A stretch of 64,000 nt of DNA from Bacteroidales bacterium (GCA_016709025.1 JADJEQ010000009.1:176192-240191), one strand, 5' to 3'. Counted from the stretch's first letter, positions 1-10,727 are shown. Made by a program: numbers and translations. Notes: generated by a model not told the origin, from the letters alone.

Positions 1-1
1 A

Positions 2-469
2 GACTATAATAACTTACTGAGACATTTTAAAAACCTTACGGTTGTTGCAAATGCATCAATAATCCGCAGCAGGGTCGAGAATGATTCCACCTACCTGTTT
101 CTGCGTGATTTGAACCGCTCCATGTTCGGTCAGTCACCGTTTATTGTTAATGCAGGTTTTTACTATCAGTCGGAAAAAGCAGGCCTTTCGGTAAGCCTTT
201 TGTATAATATTATAGGTAAAAGAATCCAGGGTGTCGGCACCACCGATACCCCCAATACCTATGAGATGCCGCGCCACAATCTTGACCTGACAATCATCAA
301 ACAGGTAAACAGGCATCTTCAGTTGAAATTTGGTGCAAAGGACATTTTAAACCAGAAAGTGCTTTATAGCCAGACATTTTCCGCTGAATCGTCCCCTGAC
401 CAGGTGATGGAAATTAAATCATACCGACCGGGCCAATCAATCTCCCTGGGCGTAAATTATGCATTTTAA
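2..469 (+). CDS. TonB-dependent receptor, C-terminal end (partial)
   Basis: The reading frame is open from the left edge of the window and ends at the stop at 467-469, so only the last ~155 residues of a larger outer-membrane protein are present. The visible part has alternating amphipathic strands typical of a beta barrel (LSVSLLYNIIGKRIQGVG, LQLKFGAKDILNQKV) and ends in an aromatic residue (GVNYAF), as outer-membrane barrels do. The segment 'KDILNQKV ... YRPGQSISLGVNYAF' is characteristic of the last strands of TonB-dependent receptors of Bacteroidota. A TTG inside the frame at 110 is not the true start, because sensible barrel sequence continues upstream. It lies 20 bases before a T9SS cohesin protein and may be co-transcribed with it. 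The substrate cannot be inferred from this end. Confidence 0.8.
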   Translation, partial: DYNNLLRHFKNLTVVANASIIRSRVENDSTYLFLRDLNRSMFGQSPFIVNAGFYYQSEKAGLSVSLLYNIIGKRIQGVGTTDTPNTYEMPRHNLDLTIIKQVNRHLQLKFGAKDILNQKVLYSQTFSAESSPDQVMEIKSYRPGQSISLGVNYAF

Positions 470-489
470 AGAATTTTTAAAACCCTTAC

Positions 490-2556
490 ATGAAAAAACT
501 ACTTCTTGGTCTTATATTGATTGCTTTCGTTTTTAGCCTGAAAGCACAGATGATAAACGTGAGTGTACCTGTATTAACTGCCAATCCTGGTGATGTTATC
601 AATGTACCTGTTACCCTTATGTCGGGTGCAAGTAGTTCAGGCACACCCATAGGAGCCTGCGATCTTAATATTAATTATGATGATGAGGTTCTCACATTTA
701 TCGGGTTGGCTAATTTCTATTCAGGCATGCCCGCCGGTGAATGGGTATATTCGGGCAATATCAGTATTGTTGCGGCCAACTGGATTGACGCGGCTTTGCT
801 GACAGAAGCAGTACCTGATGGTACGGTACTTTTTGATATGCAGTTTACCTACAACGGTGGCAATTCTCCCCTTGTTTTCAGTAAAAATGAATTTTATGAT
901 TCGGAATATTCACTGATTCCTACAACCACCATCGACGGTGCAGTAAATTCAAACATTGTTTTGCACGATGTAACATTTAGTGTCGATATGTCCCGTGAAG
1001 ATGTTTCTCCATCGGGTGTGCACCTTGCCGGAAGTTTTAACAACTGGGATTATACGGTAAACCCAATGACCAACGATGGAACCGGTATTTTTTCTGCAAC
1101 TATGCAACTCGAGGAGAATAGCACTCATACTTTCCGTTTTGTGAATGGTAACGATGCTTCCGGACTTGAAGATGTACCAGCCGGATGTGGTGTTATAAAC
1201 GGTTCAGGAGAGTATGAAAGAGCGCTTTCTGTAGGTTCAGAACCTATTCTGCTCGACAGCGTCTGTTTCAGCCGTTGCGAAATCTGTCCACCACTACATG
1301 CTATTACTTTCAGGGTCGACATGATCAATGAAGATGTATCTGTCAATGGGATGCATCTGGCAGGATCCTTCAATAACTGGAGTTACAATTCAACTCAAAT
1401 GTTACTTACCGGAGCAGGGGCTGTTTACGAAGTTACACTTCAATTGGAAGAAGGCACTTATTCTGAGTATAAATTTATTAACGGAAATGCAGTTGGCGAT
1501 GCTGAAATTGTTCCTTCCGGCTGTTCGAACAATGGGAACCGCTATTTTACGGTACCTGTAACCAACCTTAACCTCGATGCTATCTGTTTTAGTGAATGTG
1601 TCGAATGCGGAAGTCTTCCTGAGTTTTTCGACCTCACTTTCCTTGTGGATATGAAAAACGAAACAGTATCGCCTGAAGGCATTCACATTGCCGGTTCTTT
1701 TCAGGGATGGCTGCCGGGAACAACTGAAATGACAGACGAAGGAAATTATATTTATTCTTATTCGCTCACACTTTTGGAAGGATCATCCGTAGAATATCGA
1801 TTTGTTAACGGCAATGATGCTTCCGGCTATGAAATTGTACCGGCTGAATGCAATACAAATGGAAACAGGTTTTTTAACACAATATCTGCAGATACAATTT
1901 TACCAGTTGTTTGTTTTTCTGCCTGCGATACCTGTCAGCAACCTGAAATAATGGTTACATTCAGGGTAGATCTATCAGGTGAAGGAATTGTAATTTCACC
2001 GGATGGGGTTCATCTGGCAGGTTCTTTTCAGGGTTGGGACCCAGATTCAACACCAATGACAGAAGGCGATTTCAATATTTTCAGTGCTACATTATCATTG
2101 CCGGTTGGTTCATACCAGGAGTTTAGATTTGTAAACGGGAATTCAGCTTCAGGTTATGAAATTGTACCTTTCGACTGTGCTGTAGGCGATCATCGTTATT
2201 TGACAGTACCTGATCAGAACATAGTGCTTACGGAGGTTTGCTTTGCTTCCTGTGAACCTTGCCCTACCGATGTTGCTCTTATAGACCCTGCAAAACCCGG
2301 ATTGAATATTTTTCCTAACCCGGCCAAAGAAGAAATAAATATAAGTTTCGAGGTAAGTGAGCTCAGCTCAATTTCAATTTCGGTTTTTAATTTACTGGGT
2401 GAAGTTCAGACCAGTTTGGTTGAAAAAACTTATATGCCGGGAAGTCAAATAATCAACATATCAACAATGGATTATTTACCAGGCATTTACCTGGTAAATA
2501 TCAGGAACAAAACAAACGGACTGCAACTGAGAGAAAAACTGGTAATTGTAAAATAA
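490..2556 (+). CDS. T9SS-exported cohesin-domain protein with four carbohydrate-binding-like repeats
   Basis: A 688-residue secreted protein. Residues 1-20 form a signal peptide ending in KAQ. Residues ~21-155 are a cohesin-like beta-sandwich (NPGDVINVPVTL, then DLNINYDDEVLTFIG and PDGTVLFDMQFTYNGG). Four tandem repeats of ~105 residues follow (starting near 160, 271, 381 and 489). Each opens like VTFSVDMSREDVSPSGVHLA, continues GSFNNWD and FRFVNGNDASG, and ends in a Cys-rich CFSxCExC segment. They resemble the E-set/CBM48 fold that binds starch-like glucans. The last ~85 residues (NIFPNPAKEEINISF to REKLVIVK) are a type A T9SS sorting domain. Cohesins bind dockerins, so this reads as a surface scaffold that may also hold a polysaccharide. 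Dockerin proteins are encoded next to it. The cohesin call is by resemblance; the glucan-binding role is inferred. Confidence 0.8.
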   Translation: MKKLLLGLILIAFVFSLKAQMINVSVPVLTANPGDVINVPVTLMSGASSSGTPIGACDLNINYDDEVLTFIGLANFYSGMPAGEWVYSGNISIVAANWIDAALLTEAVPDGTVLFDMQFTYNGGNSPLVFSKNEFYDSEYSLIPTTTIDGAVNSNIVLHDVTFSVDMSREDVSPSGVHLAGSFNNWDYTVNPMTNDGTGIFSATMQLEENSTHTFRFVNGNDASGLEDVPAGCGVINGSGEYERALSVGSEPILLDSVCFSRCEICPPLHAITFRVDMINEDVSVNGMHLAGSFNNWSYNSTQMLLTGAGAVYEVTLQLEEGTYSEYKFINGNAVGDAEIVPSGCSNNGNRYFTVPVTNLNLDAICFSECVECGSLPEFFDLTFLVDMKNETVSPEGIHIAGSFQGWLPGTTEMTDEGNYIYSYSLTLLEGSSVEYRFVNGNDASGYEIVPAECNTNGNRFFNTISADTILPVVCFSACDTCQQPEIMVTFRVDLSGEGIVISPDGVHLAGSFQGWDPDSTPMTEGDFNIFSATLSLPVGSYQEFRFVNGNSASGYEIVPFDCAVGDHRYLTVPDQNIVLTEVCFASCEPCPTDVALIDPAKPGLNIFPNPAKEEINISFEVSELSSISISVFNLLGEVQTSLVEKTYMPGSQIINISTMDYLPGIYLVNIRNKTNGLQLREKLVIVK

Positions 2557-3154
2557 ACCTGTTAATTCTTTGAAGTTTGTGATTCTTGTTCCCAGTTTCC
2601 GGTAACACCAGATGTTGATAATTTCCAAAAACAAATTTTTGGACATCCAATACCAGTGCACCCGAATCTCTTTATGATGGTTTCGGTGAACAGGAGTATT
2701 GTCTTAATTTAAATGATACCGGTTATTGTATTTTTACAGCCTCCATCTTTATTAATCCATTGCAATAATGAAATAGCTCCGGCTGTCCCGACAAGGAAAA
2801 AAATAAAGATCTCAATCAATCACATGGTTCTATACGGGCGTAACTAAAAATAATTTTTCTAATAGTTTTATCGTATTTAACGGACAAAGTAATACCTGGT
2901 TAAGAATAGGAAACCATTGTTATTGCATTCTCTTTTGTCCGGTTTATAGAAATTTATATTTATTAAATCGCTAATAAACAAGTATATAAGTTGGCTGTAA
3001 TCATTTTGTCAACATTAAAATACCAATTAGTTAACATTCCTTTAATACAAGATTCACCAACATTTAATTTGCCCTTATTGAATGCTTAACATACCAGGTC
3101 TAATTTTGATTCTCAGAGAAAACCCCATAAACAAATTTTAAACCCAAAACCTTT
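2557..3154. other. 598-base AT-rich intergenic stretch, possible coding remnant
   Basis: No intact gene is visible. The frame from 2644 to ~2767 gives a short reading (DGFGEQEYCLNLNDTGYC) that looks like a scrap of a secreted protein, without a start or a longer frame. The 300 bases before the next gene are very AT-rich and probably hold its promoter, but I could not fix a convincing -33/-7 pair. Confidence 0.35.
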
Positions 3155-6100
3155 ATGAAAAAAAAATCCATGCTGATTGCCCTTATGTTGTGGGCTTCAA
3201 TTGCGGGCTTTGCGCAAATCACAGACCCGTTTTTTGAAAAAACAACTTACATTGGCGCCTTTGGTACCACAGACTGGACCCAGGACTGGACCAACTGGGA
3301 TCCTCAGAACACTGTTTACCCGACCCACAATGCAACCATTGGAAACATCAGTGGTGCAAACAGTGAAATTACTACCGATACCCGTCTTGCTTCAAGCAAC
3401 TCGCCTGTTATTGGTGCCGGCTTATTTACCAACTCCCGCCTTCAGGATCCATTTTTTGAACAGGTTGGTTATGTAGGCGCATTTGGTACTTACGACTGGA
3501 CAGAGGGCTGGTCAGAATTTGACCCTCAGAATGCTGTATACCCGGCTACAACCGTTGCAATTCCGGCAGGTCACATCACTACGAATCAGACCTGGACTTC
3601 GGGCAACACCTACCTTCTTGATGGATGGGTTTATATTGACAATGCTGTAACCCTGACCATTCAGCCCGGAACCATCATTCGCGGTTCAAAGGTTAACCAG
3701 GGTGCGCTTATTATTGAGCGCGGTGGTAAACTGATTGCCAATGGTACAGTTGATCAGCCGATTGTTTTCACTTCAAATGTTGCTCCCGGATCACGTACCT
3801 ATGGTGACTGGGGAGGATTGATCATTTGCGGTCGTTCAGCCGTCAATTTGGCAGGAGGACAGGGTGTTATTGAAGGTGGTGTTGGTTCTGCATTTGGTGG
3901 CGGAGCTTCTCCGGATGTAAATGACAATTCAGGTATCCTTACGTATGTCCGCATCGAATTCCCGGGTATCGCTTTTTCAGCCAACAACGAAATCAATGGT
4001 CTTACCCTGGGTGGTGTTGGTGCAGGAACTACCATTGATTATGTTCAGGTTTCATATAGCGGAGACGACTCCTTTGAATGGTTCGGTGGAACTGTAAATG
4101 CGAAACACCTGATTGCCCTGCGCGGTCTGGATGATGATTTCGATACCGACAATGGTTTTGTAGGAAAAGTTCAGTTTGCTGTTTCATTGCGCGATCCGGC
4201 TGTTGCTGATATTTCGGAATCAAATGCTTTTGAATCAGACAACAACTCTGCTGGTTCCACAGCTACTCCGATAACCATGCCTGTTTTCTCAAATGTAAGT
4301 GTTTTTGGTCCTGATGTTACAACCGGTACAACCATTAAAACAGCCTCTACCGCAATGGTATGCACCTTCGTCGCAACACTGCATGCAGCATATATAACAC
4401 TACGATTAGTGGTTATCCTTATGGCCTCAACCTCGATGGTGTTGCAACCCAAACAAATGCCAACAACAATGTGCTTCAGATTGAGAATGTTTTCCTGACT
4501 GGTATGGTTACCAATAACTTCAGAGCCCAGTCAACCGGCGCTCCACTTAACTGGACTGCTACCGAAGTTGGAAACTGGTTCAATTCTTCCTCTTCACCTG
4601 ACCGCAACAATGCTACCTATGCAAACAACAGTGATCTTCAGTTGCAGGATCCTTTTAACCTTACGGCTCCCAATTTCCTTGCGGCAAAGACCACCTATAA
4701 ACTTTATGGATGGGTTTACGTTCGCAGTGGCGCAACACTTACTATTGACCCGGGTGTTATCATCCGTGGTGACAAGACTTCAAAAAGTGCTTTGATCATT
4801 GAACGTGGCGGGAAACTGATCGCCAACGGAACCCTCAATGAGCCGATCGTATTTACTTCAGGTGAATCAGCAGGCGCCAGAGGTTATGGCGATTGGGGTG
4901 GAATTATTGTGTGTGGTAATGCTACAGTTAACCTTCCGGGTGGTACCGGCACCATTGAAGGTGGAGTAGGTTCAGTTTTCGGAGGTGGTGCAAGCCCCAA
5001 CGATGATGATAACTCAGGTTCAATCAAATATCTCCGTTCTGAATTTTCTGGTTACGACTTCGCTTCAAACAACGAAATCAATGGTTTGACCATGGGTGGA
5101 GTTGGTCGTGGAACCACCATTGATTATGTACAGATTTCATACAATCAGGATGACTCATATGAATGGTTCGGTGGTACTGTTAACGCAAAACACCTTGTTG
5201 CTTTCAGAGGCAAAGACGATGATTTCGATACAGATAATGGTTACAGTGGTAAAGTGCAGTTTGCCGTTTCCCTTAGGGATCCTGCTGTTGCCGACGTTTC
5301 ACAGTCCAACTCTTTTGAATCTGATAACAACGCCAGTGGTACTCAGGTACTTCCTGAAACAAACGCTACATTCAGCAATGTAAGTAGTTTCGGTCCAAAT
5401 CCTGCTGCAAATCCTGGTTACAACAACCTCTTCAGGCGATCGATGCACCTTCGCAGAAATACCCAACTCGATATCCACAATTCAATCTTCCTGGGATGGC
5501 CAACAGGTTTGGACATAGATGGTGCTCTGACCCATGTAAATGCCAACGACAATGACCTGAAAGTTGAGAATTGTTTTATTTCCGGATTCACTGCTGGTTA
5601 TGCTGCCGGAAATCCCGGTGCTCCTCTTAACTGGACTGCAACAAATGTTCAGGATTATTTCCAATCGGCTACCCGTAACAACAGCGATACTTATAGCATT
5701 GCTGCAGTTCAGATTGTGGATCCCTTCAACCTTACTTCGCCTAATTTCATGCCCTTGTCATCATCACCGGTATGGGGCAAAGCTGTATGGTCAAGAACCA
5801 TCAGTGGTAAATTACTGTACGACAAGCCAACCACCGATGTTCCGGTTTCAAATTCAACAGTATTGCTGAAAAACTCTACCGGCAGTGCTACAGTTTCATC
5901 AGCAACCACAAACGCAACCGGTGATTATACACTTTATGCAGTAGATGGAAATTACCTTCTCGATGCCGAAGTTAATAAACCAAGGGGCGGACTTTCAGTT
6001 GTTGATGTTGTTAAAGTACGTCAGCATATTGCTTCCCAGATAACCCTTGATGCCCTGTCTCTGACCGCCGGTGATGTTGACCTTAGTGGTGGCGGATTAT

Positions 6101-6288
6101 CAGTATCAGTTATTGATGCCGTTACGATGCGCAGGAAACTTTCCAATCAGAATCCGATCCAATGGCAGATCAAAGACTTCGTCTTTCTGAAACCATCAGT
6201 ATCCATCAGTGGAAGCGGTGTAATACAGAATATCATTGTACTATCAGGTGGTGATGTTGATAAGAGTTATACCCCTGCAGTTCAATAA
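3155..6288 (+). pseudogene. Duplicated beta-helix-like secreted protein with C-terminal dockerin, one frameshift
   Basis: Two overlapping frames (3155-~4340, then ~4339-6288) form one ~1040-residue product. A signal peptide ends at GFAQ (residue ~21). The body is two copies of a ~400-residue unit sharing GWVYxxxxATLTIxPGxIIRG, LIIERGGKLIANGT, GDWGGxIxCG, EGGVGS.FGGGASP, DSxEWFGGTVNAKHL and HLRRNT, resembling right-handed beta-helix repeats. Near residues 940-1000 come two dockerin-like Ca-binding repeats (GGLSVVDVVKVRQHI and GDVDLSGGGLSVSVIDAV). There is no T9SS sorting domain. The shift lies in the A run at 4337-4340: one added A gives NSLYRNGMHLRRNT, matching NNLFRRSMHLRRNT of the second copy. 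Both parts are otherwise intact, so this is a recent mutation or a sequencing error. Likely a ligand held by the neighbouring cohesins. Confidence 0.8.
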
Positions 6289-6315
6289 TCAGCAACCATC
6301 TCAAAAAAAGATAAA

Positions 6316-8298
6316 ATGAAAAAGTTTATATTTTCAATAGTAATGGTTCTGGCAGTTTCTATGGGACTGCTTGCCCAGCCAACTTTAACTGTGGGGAACA
6401 TAACCGGAACACCAGGCAATATCGTGAATGTGCCTGTTACCATCAATGGTTGTGATCTTAGCACTGGCGGAATTCCATTGACAGCAATGCAGTTCTTTAT
6501 TTCATACAATAATGTTGTGAGTTTTGTTGGTCTGACCAATTTCTATGCAGGTATGCCTGCTGCTGACTGGGTTTATTCCGGCAATTTCAGCACGATGGCA
6601 GCCAACTGGGTAGAGCCTACATATGCCAATCCACTCAGTATTCCCGATGGCACCGTTCTTTTCGAAATGCAGTTTGCCCCCAATGCCGGAGGAACGGGAT
6701 CACTTACATTCAACGGTGAGAACCAGATGTACGATACCGATTATTCTTTAATACCGTCTGCTGTGTTTATCAATGGCTCTGTGACGGTTCCTCCGTCTCC
6801 TGCTGTATCTGTATGGAACGGAACTGGTGATTGGACGCAGGTTGCCAACTGGAGCAACGGGCTCCCGGGTGCATTAACCAATGTCAGCATTGCAACAGGT
6901 ACTGTAACTGCAAGTGTTCCTTCATTTGCTGCAATCCTCACAGTTGAGCCTAACGCTTCATTAACATTAAACAGTCTGATCTCACTTGAGGTTTCCGGAT
7001 TCATTCTGAATTCATCAGCCAACAACGATGCTACCGGTTCTTTCATCAACAATGGTGGTACCCTGACGGTTAATGGAACCAGTAATGTGAAACGTTGGTT
7101 GAGCGGTGGAGAACACCATATTATTTCCAATCCCCTCAGGAATACGATTGAATTAAGCAGCATTATCTATCAGGGAAACCCTGGCTGGATATATCGCTAC
7201 AATGAACCAACCGCTGAATGGGTTAATATGTGGGGTCTGCTTGAAGATGTTTATGTAGGTTATGGTTATCTGCTCAACTACACCAACAATCAGTTACTCT
7301 CCTTCATCTCAACCAATGCACAGCCTTTCAATATAAACTCTACAGTTGCTCCGACGCTGACCTTTTCGAACAGCAATGGATGGAATCTTGTTGGAAATCC
7401 TTTCCCTTCTGCAATCGATTGGCTGGGAAGCGGTTGGACTAAAACCAATATCGACAATGGCATATACTTCTACAATGGGACTGGTTATAGTTCCTTTGTC
7501 AATGGTATTGGTGTAAATGGCGGAACACAATTTATTCCGGCCAGCCAGGGGTTCTTTGTCCATGCAAATGCAGCAAGCCCAAGACTTACCATTCCACGGG
7601 CATCTGCAGTGCACAGCAACCAGCAGTACTACAAAGAGACTGAAGCCACTGATAACATCTTACGTCTTACCCTTTCGGGAAATGGATACAATGATGAAAC
7701 AGCTATTCGTTTCGCAAATGAAGCCAGCTCATCATTCGATGTTGATTTCGATGCTTACAAACTCATGTCGCTCAATGTTGAAGTCGGACAGATATATTCA
7801 AAAAGTGATGCCGATTATTCCATCAACACATTGCCTGAATTAGCTTCTGAAGTTGAGGTACCGGTTTCTGTAATGATCGGGGTAGATGGTGAATATACCA
7901 TCCATGCCTCTGATTTGGGCACTTTTTCTGAAAACGTGGCCATTTATCTCGAAGATACTGAGCTCAACACAATAGTTAATCTGAATGATTCCCCTTCCTA
8001 TTCTTTCAGCGCTATAGCAGGAACCAGTGATCGCTTCAAAGTGTTGTTCAACACCTCATCCGGAATTAATGATCCGGCTTCAAACGGTTTTGTTTATGCA
8101 AGTGGAAAAAATGTTTTCATCGAAAACCTTGCCGGCGATGCCATGATTTATAACCTGAGCGGACAACTGATTACTTCACAGAGAATTGCAGCTGGAGATA
8201 TGAACATCATCAATCTGCATAACGCCAGTGAAGGAGTTTATGTTGTGAAGGTACTCAACAGCAATGGCAGCATTGTTTCGAAAGTGCTTGTGAAATAA
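6316..8298 (+). CDS. T9SS-exported cohesin-like protein
   Basis: A 660-residue secreted protein with a signal peptide ending near LLAQ (residue 21). Residues ~22-155 are a cohesin-like domain very close to that of the protein at 490 (NIVNVPVTINGCDLSTGG, NFYAGMPAADWVYSGNFST, PDGTVLFEMQF). A 'WNGTGDWTQVANWSNGLPG' module begins at ~170, followed by a central beta-rich domain holding GWNLVGNPFPSAIDW and GFFVHANAASPRLTIP. The last ~75 residues (KNVFIENLAGDAMIYNLSG to SKVLVK) are a T9SS sorting domain. It starts 27 bases after the dockerin gene and 31 bases before a small Gly-rich gene, so it is probably in an operon with them. The role as a cell-surface dockerin receptor is inferred. Confidence 0.8.
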   Translation: MKKFIFSIVMVLAVSMGLLAQPTLTVGNITGTPGNIVNVPVTINGCDLSTGGIPLTAMQFFISYNNVVSFVGLTNFYAGMPAADWVYSGNFSTMAANWVEPTYANPLSIPDGTVLFEMQFAPNAGGTGSLTFNGENQMYDTDYSLIPSAVFINGSVTVPPSPAVSVWNGTGDWTQVANWSNGLPGALTNVSIATGTVTASVPSFAAILTVEPNASLTLNSLISLEVSGFILNSSANNDATGSFINNGGTLTVNGTSNVKRWLSGGEHHIISNPLRNTIELSSIIYQGNPGWIYRYNEPTAEWVNMWGLLEDVYVGYGYLLNYTNNQLLSFISTNAQPFNINSTVAPTLTFSNSNGWNLVGNPFPSAIDWLGSGWTKTNIDNGIYFYNGTGYSSFVNGIGVNGGTQFIPASQGFFVHANAASPRLTIPRASAVHSNQQYYKETEATDNILRLTLSGNGYNDETAIRFANEASSSFDVDFDAYKLMSLNVEVGQIYSKSDADYSINTLPELASEVEVPVSVMIGVDGEYTIHASDLGTFSENVAIYLEDTELNTIVNLNDSPSYSFSAIAGTSDRFKVLFNTSSGINDPASNGFVYASGKNVFIENLAGDAMIYNLSGQLITSQRIAAGDMNIINLHNASEGVYVVKVLNSNGSIVSKVLVK

Positions 8299-8329
8299 TC
8301 AATCCGTAAACAAAGAAAAAATTGATATC

Positions 8330-8563
8330 ATGAAAAAATTCATAAAAATACTGATGTTTTCTGCAGCTGTTTTTGCAGGTGTTTGCTTATCCAATGGTGC
8401 TTCTGCACAACCCCCCGCAACTCCTTCAACAGGTGGCAACAACCCTGGTGACAAACCAATGGGAGGTGGCACTGCACCCATAGGAAGCGGTATGCTCTTC
8501 CTGATTGCAATGGGAGCAGGTTATGCAGTAAAAAAAGTCTATTCAGGCAAAGTCACAGAATAA
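8330..8563 (+). CDS. Small PID-CTERM-like secreted or membrane protein
   Basis: A 77-residue protein with a signal peptide (residues 1-26, ending ASAQ), a Pro/Gly-rich linker (TGGNNPGDKPMGGGT), then APIGSGMLFLIAMGAGYAVKKVY: a short motif, one hydrophobic segment and a basic tail. This three-part end resembles the PID-CTERM sorting signal of Bacteroidota (motif, membrane segment, Lys-rich tail), with Gly in place of the Asp. It sits 31 bases after a T9SS cohesin gene. A paralogue at 15786 has the same position relative to another T9SS gene. What processes it is unknown; no sortase-like gene is seen here. The gene is likely real, the family name moderately so. Confidence 0.7.
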   Translation: MKKFIKILMFSAAVFAGVCLSNGASAQPPATPSTGGNNPGDKPMGGGTAPIGSGMLFLIAMGAGYAVKKVYSGKVTE

Positions 8564-8608
8564 ATTCCTTCCGGGTTCCATTTAAACAGGAAACCGGATA
8601 AGTTCAAG

Positions 8609-8652
8609 AAAGCTTTACCATATATGGTTATACTATGTATGGTAAAGCTTTT
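8609..8652 (+). terminator. Hairpin terminator after the 8330 gene
   Basis: An inverted repeat (AAAGCTTTACCATA, then TATGGTAAAGCTTTT) with a ~15-base loop and a weak T tract follows the small gene and precedes the next unit. It is nearly symmetric and could act on both strands. Confidence 0.5.
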
Positions 8653-8738
8653 CAAAATAATTAAACCAACAATTCAAGGTTCATCAAATAATTTAATTTG
8701 ACATCATTGAGCCTTCAAAAATAACCAGATTCGAAAAA

Positions 8739-10727
8739 ATGAAAAAAACAATACTGATGATCATTGTCGCCTTCAGCATGAGTTATGCAAGGGCCCAGGT
8801 AACTGTAGCACTGGGAAGTGCACTGGAAGTTGAATCTGGAACAAAAGTATCCATTCCTTTAACAGTAACAGGTTTAGATGCTGCCAATGGAGGAATTCCC
8901 ATTATTGCTGCTGAGTTCCATGTTTTTTATAGTAACCTGAATGCAGAGTATGATACTACCTCAAATTTCTCTGGTATCACTCCTGCTTCTGAATGGAGTT
9001 TCGGCTCTTCTGGAACTGAATACGGAACCAGCTGGATTGATGACAATTTGTTGCCGGTAAGTTTCCCGGATGGTACAGTTTTATTTGAAATTGTTTTTGA
9101 TTATTTTGGAGGTATAGCTAACCTTGATCTTGATTCAGTGAGATGTTACCTGGTTGATGCCAATACGACCAATATACCTGTTGCAATCGTAATTGATGGC
9201 GTTATTACCCCCTCGGCCGGCTCGGAGCAATCTGTCTGGAATGGCGATGGCGACTGGAATACTTCGGAGAACTGGAGCAACGGGGTTCCCGGGTTAAACA
9301 CAATAGCAGTTATTGCATCTGGCAATTTGCAGATCCTTTCGAATGCAAATTGCAAATCTTTATTGGTCAACAATGGGTCCATTGTCAGGGTTATGCCGGG
9401 TTTTGCATTCACTGTTTCAGAAGGAATCGAAAATAATGGGAGTTTTATTGTGGAATCAGATGAATCAGGCACCGGATCTGTTATATCAAATGGAAATACA
9501 TCAGGTACAGGTAGTTACACTACTGAACAGTATGTTGATTTTAGCAGCAAGGAAGCACACCTGGTATCTTCACCACTTAACAACCTTTCACCTGCAATAT
9601 TTAATGAATCAACCGCTGTCTGGCAAAATCTTAGTGAAAGTGATATGCTGCAAAATGCCGGTGGTGTCAGGATTTCTTCATCCGTGGCACCGGTTACAAT
9701 GGTATATAATGGCCCTTTTAATTCGCAGAGCGTATCAGCCAATCTTAGTTATACATCATCTAATGATTTGGAATTCAGAGGTTTGAATCTTATGGGCAAT
9801 CCATTTCCTTCATCGCTTGTTGCTGATCTCTCACTTTGGACCAAAACTGGTTCAAGTAACAGTGTTTATGTTTGGGATGGATATAAGTTCCGATACTGGA
9901 ACGGAAAAACCGGTAACCTGGCCGATGGTCTGATACCAGCAATGCAAGGGTTTTTTGTAAGGGCTGACCAGTCCGGAGCTAGTATTGAAATTCCCGGTAC
10001 TGCACGTGTTCACAGCAATGCTGAATTCTATAAAGAAAGTAACCTTGATGTGCAAAATCAATTGATTTTCAGATTTGAAAAGAAAGATGACCCGGATCAT
10101 TTTGACGAAGCATATATTCATGTTTTTGAAGGTTCTGTTAATAACTATTCCTCTGAATCTGACGTTATTAAACTTATGGGGAATCCTGATTATCCTCAGG
10201 TATTTTCCAAATCTGCAGATAATATTACGCTTGCAGTCAACACTCAGCCCGGTACAGACAACAGCATACCGATTACTCTTAAGGCTGGAAATTCAGGGGA
10301 ATATAAACTAACGGTTTCTGGTATTGAAACTGTTAACAATGAAATTCCACTTTACCTCGAAGATACTCAGGATGCAGCAAGTATATGGAATATCAGGATT
10401 ACACCTTCAATCTCCTTTAATCTCACAGAAAATGAAATTACCAACAACCGCTATGTTTTACACTTTAAATCGGTTGGTATCGATGAGTTACCAGCTGATT
10501 ATTTTAAGGTTTATGCAAGCAATGGTTTTATTCATATTGAGTCGGAACGCCAAAGATTTATTGAGCAAACAGAACTTTACTCAGTTGCTGGTTCATTGCT
10601 TGGTTCATTCGATAATATTACCACTCCATCAGTAATCAGAGCAGAAGAGTGTTCCGGGGGGATCGCTATTCTAAAAATCAGAACGGCTGAAGGAATTTTC
10701 ACAAAAAAAGTTTTGCTCTTAAACTAA
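8739..10727 (+). CDS. T9SS-exported cohesin-like protein
   Basis: A 662-residue secreted protein with the same plan as the one at 6316. The signal peptide is residues 1-20 (ending ARAQ). A cohesin-like domain follows at ~20-155 (GTKVSIPLTVTGLDAANGGIP, then FPDGTVLFEIVFDYFGG), more divergent than in its neighbours. Then come WNGDGDWNTSENWSNGVPG at ~165 and the central domain with LNLMGNPFPSSLV and GFFVRADQSGASIEIP. The last ~75 residues (FKVYASNGFIHIES to TKKVLLLN) form a T9SS sorting domain. It is preceded by a terminator-like hairpin and so probably has its own promoter. Two paralogues with different cohesins suggest scaffolds of different specificity, which is inference. Confidence 0.75.
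   Translation: MKKTILMIIVAFSMSYARAQVTVALGSALEVESGTKVSIPLTVTGLDAANGGIPIIAAEFHVFYSNLNAEYDTTSNFSGITPASEWSFGSSGTEYGTSWIDDNLLPVSFPDGTVLFEIVFDYFGGIANLDLDSVRCYLVDANTTNIPVAIVIDGVITPSAGSEQSVWNGDGDWNTSENWSNGVPGLNTIAVIASGNLQILSNANCKSLLVNNGSIVRVMPGFAFTVSEGIENNGSFIVESDESGTGSVISNGNTSGTGSYTTEQYVDFSSKEAHLVSSPLNNLSPAIFNESTAVWQNLSESDMLQNAGGVRISSSVAPVTMVYNGPFNSQSVSANLSYTSSNDLEFRGLNLMGNPFPSSLVADLSLWTKTGSSNSVYVWDGYKFRYWNGKTGNLADGLIPAMQGFFVRADQSGASIEIPGTARVHSNAEFYKESNLDVQNQLIFRFEKKDDPDHFDEAYIHVFEGSVNNYSSESDVIKLMGNPDYPQVFSKSADNITLAVNTQPGTDNSIPITLKAGNSGEYKLTVSGIETVNNEIPLYLEDTQDAASIWNIRITPSISFNLTENEITNNRYVLHFKSVGIDELPADYFKVYASNGFIHIESERQRFIEQTELYSVAGSLLGSFDNITTPSVIRAEECSGGIAILKIRTAEGIFTKKVLLLN

Noticed and set aside
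110..469. Start of a gene at the TTG at 110
   Set aside because: The frame continues upstream to the window edge with beta-barrel-like sequence, so this is an internal codon.
4335..4345. Programmed -1 frameshift site
   Set aside because: The zero-frame codons are ATT AAA ACA; Lys-tRNA slipping back would pair with TAA, and no X XXY YYZ heptamer is in phase.
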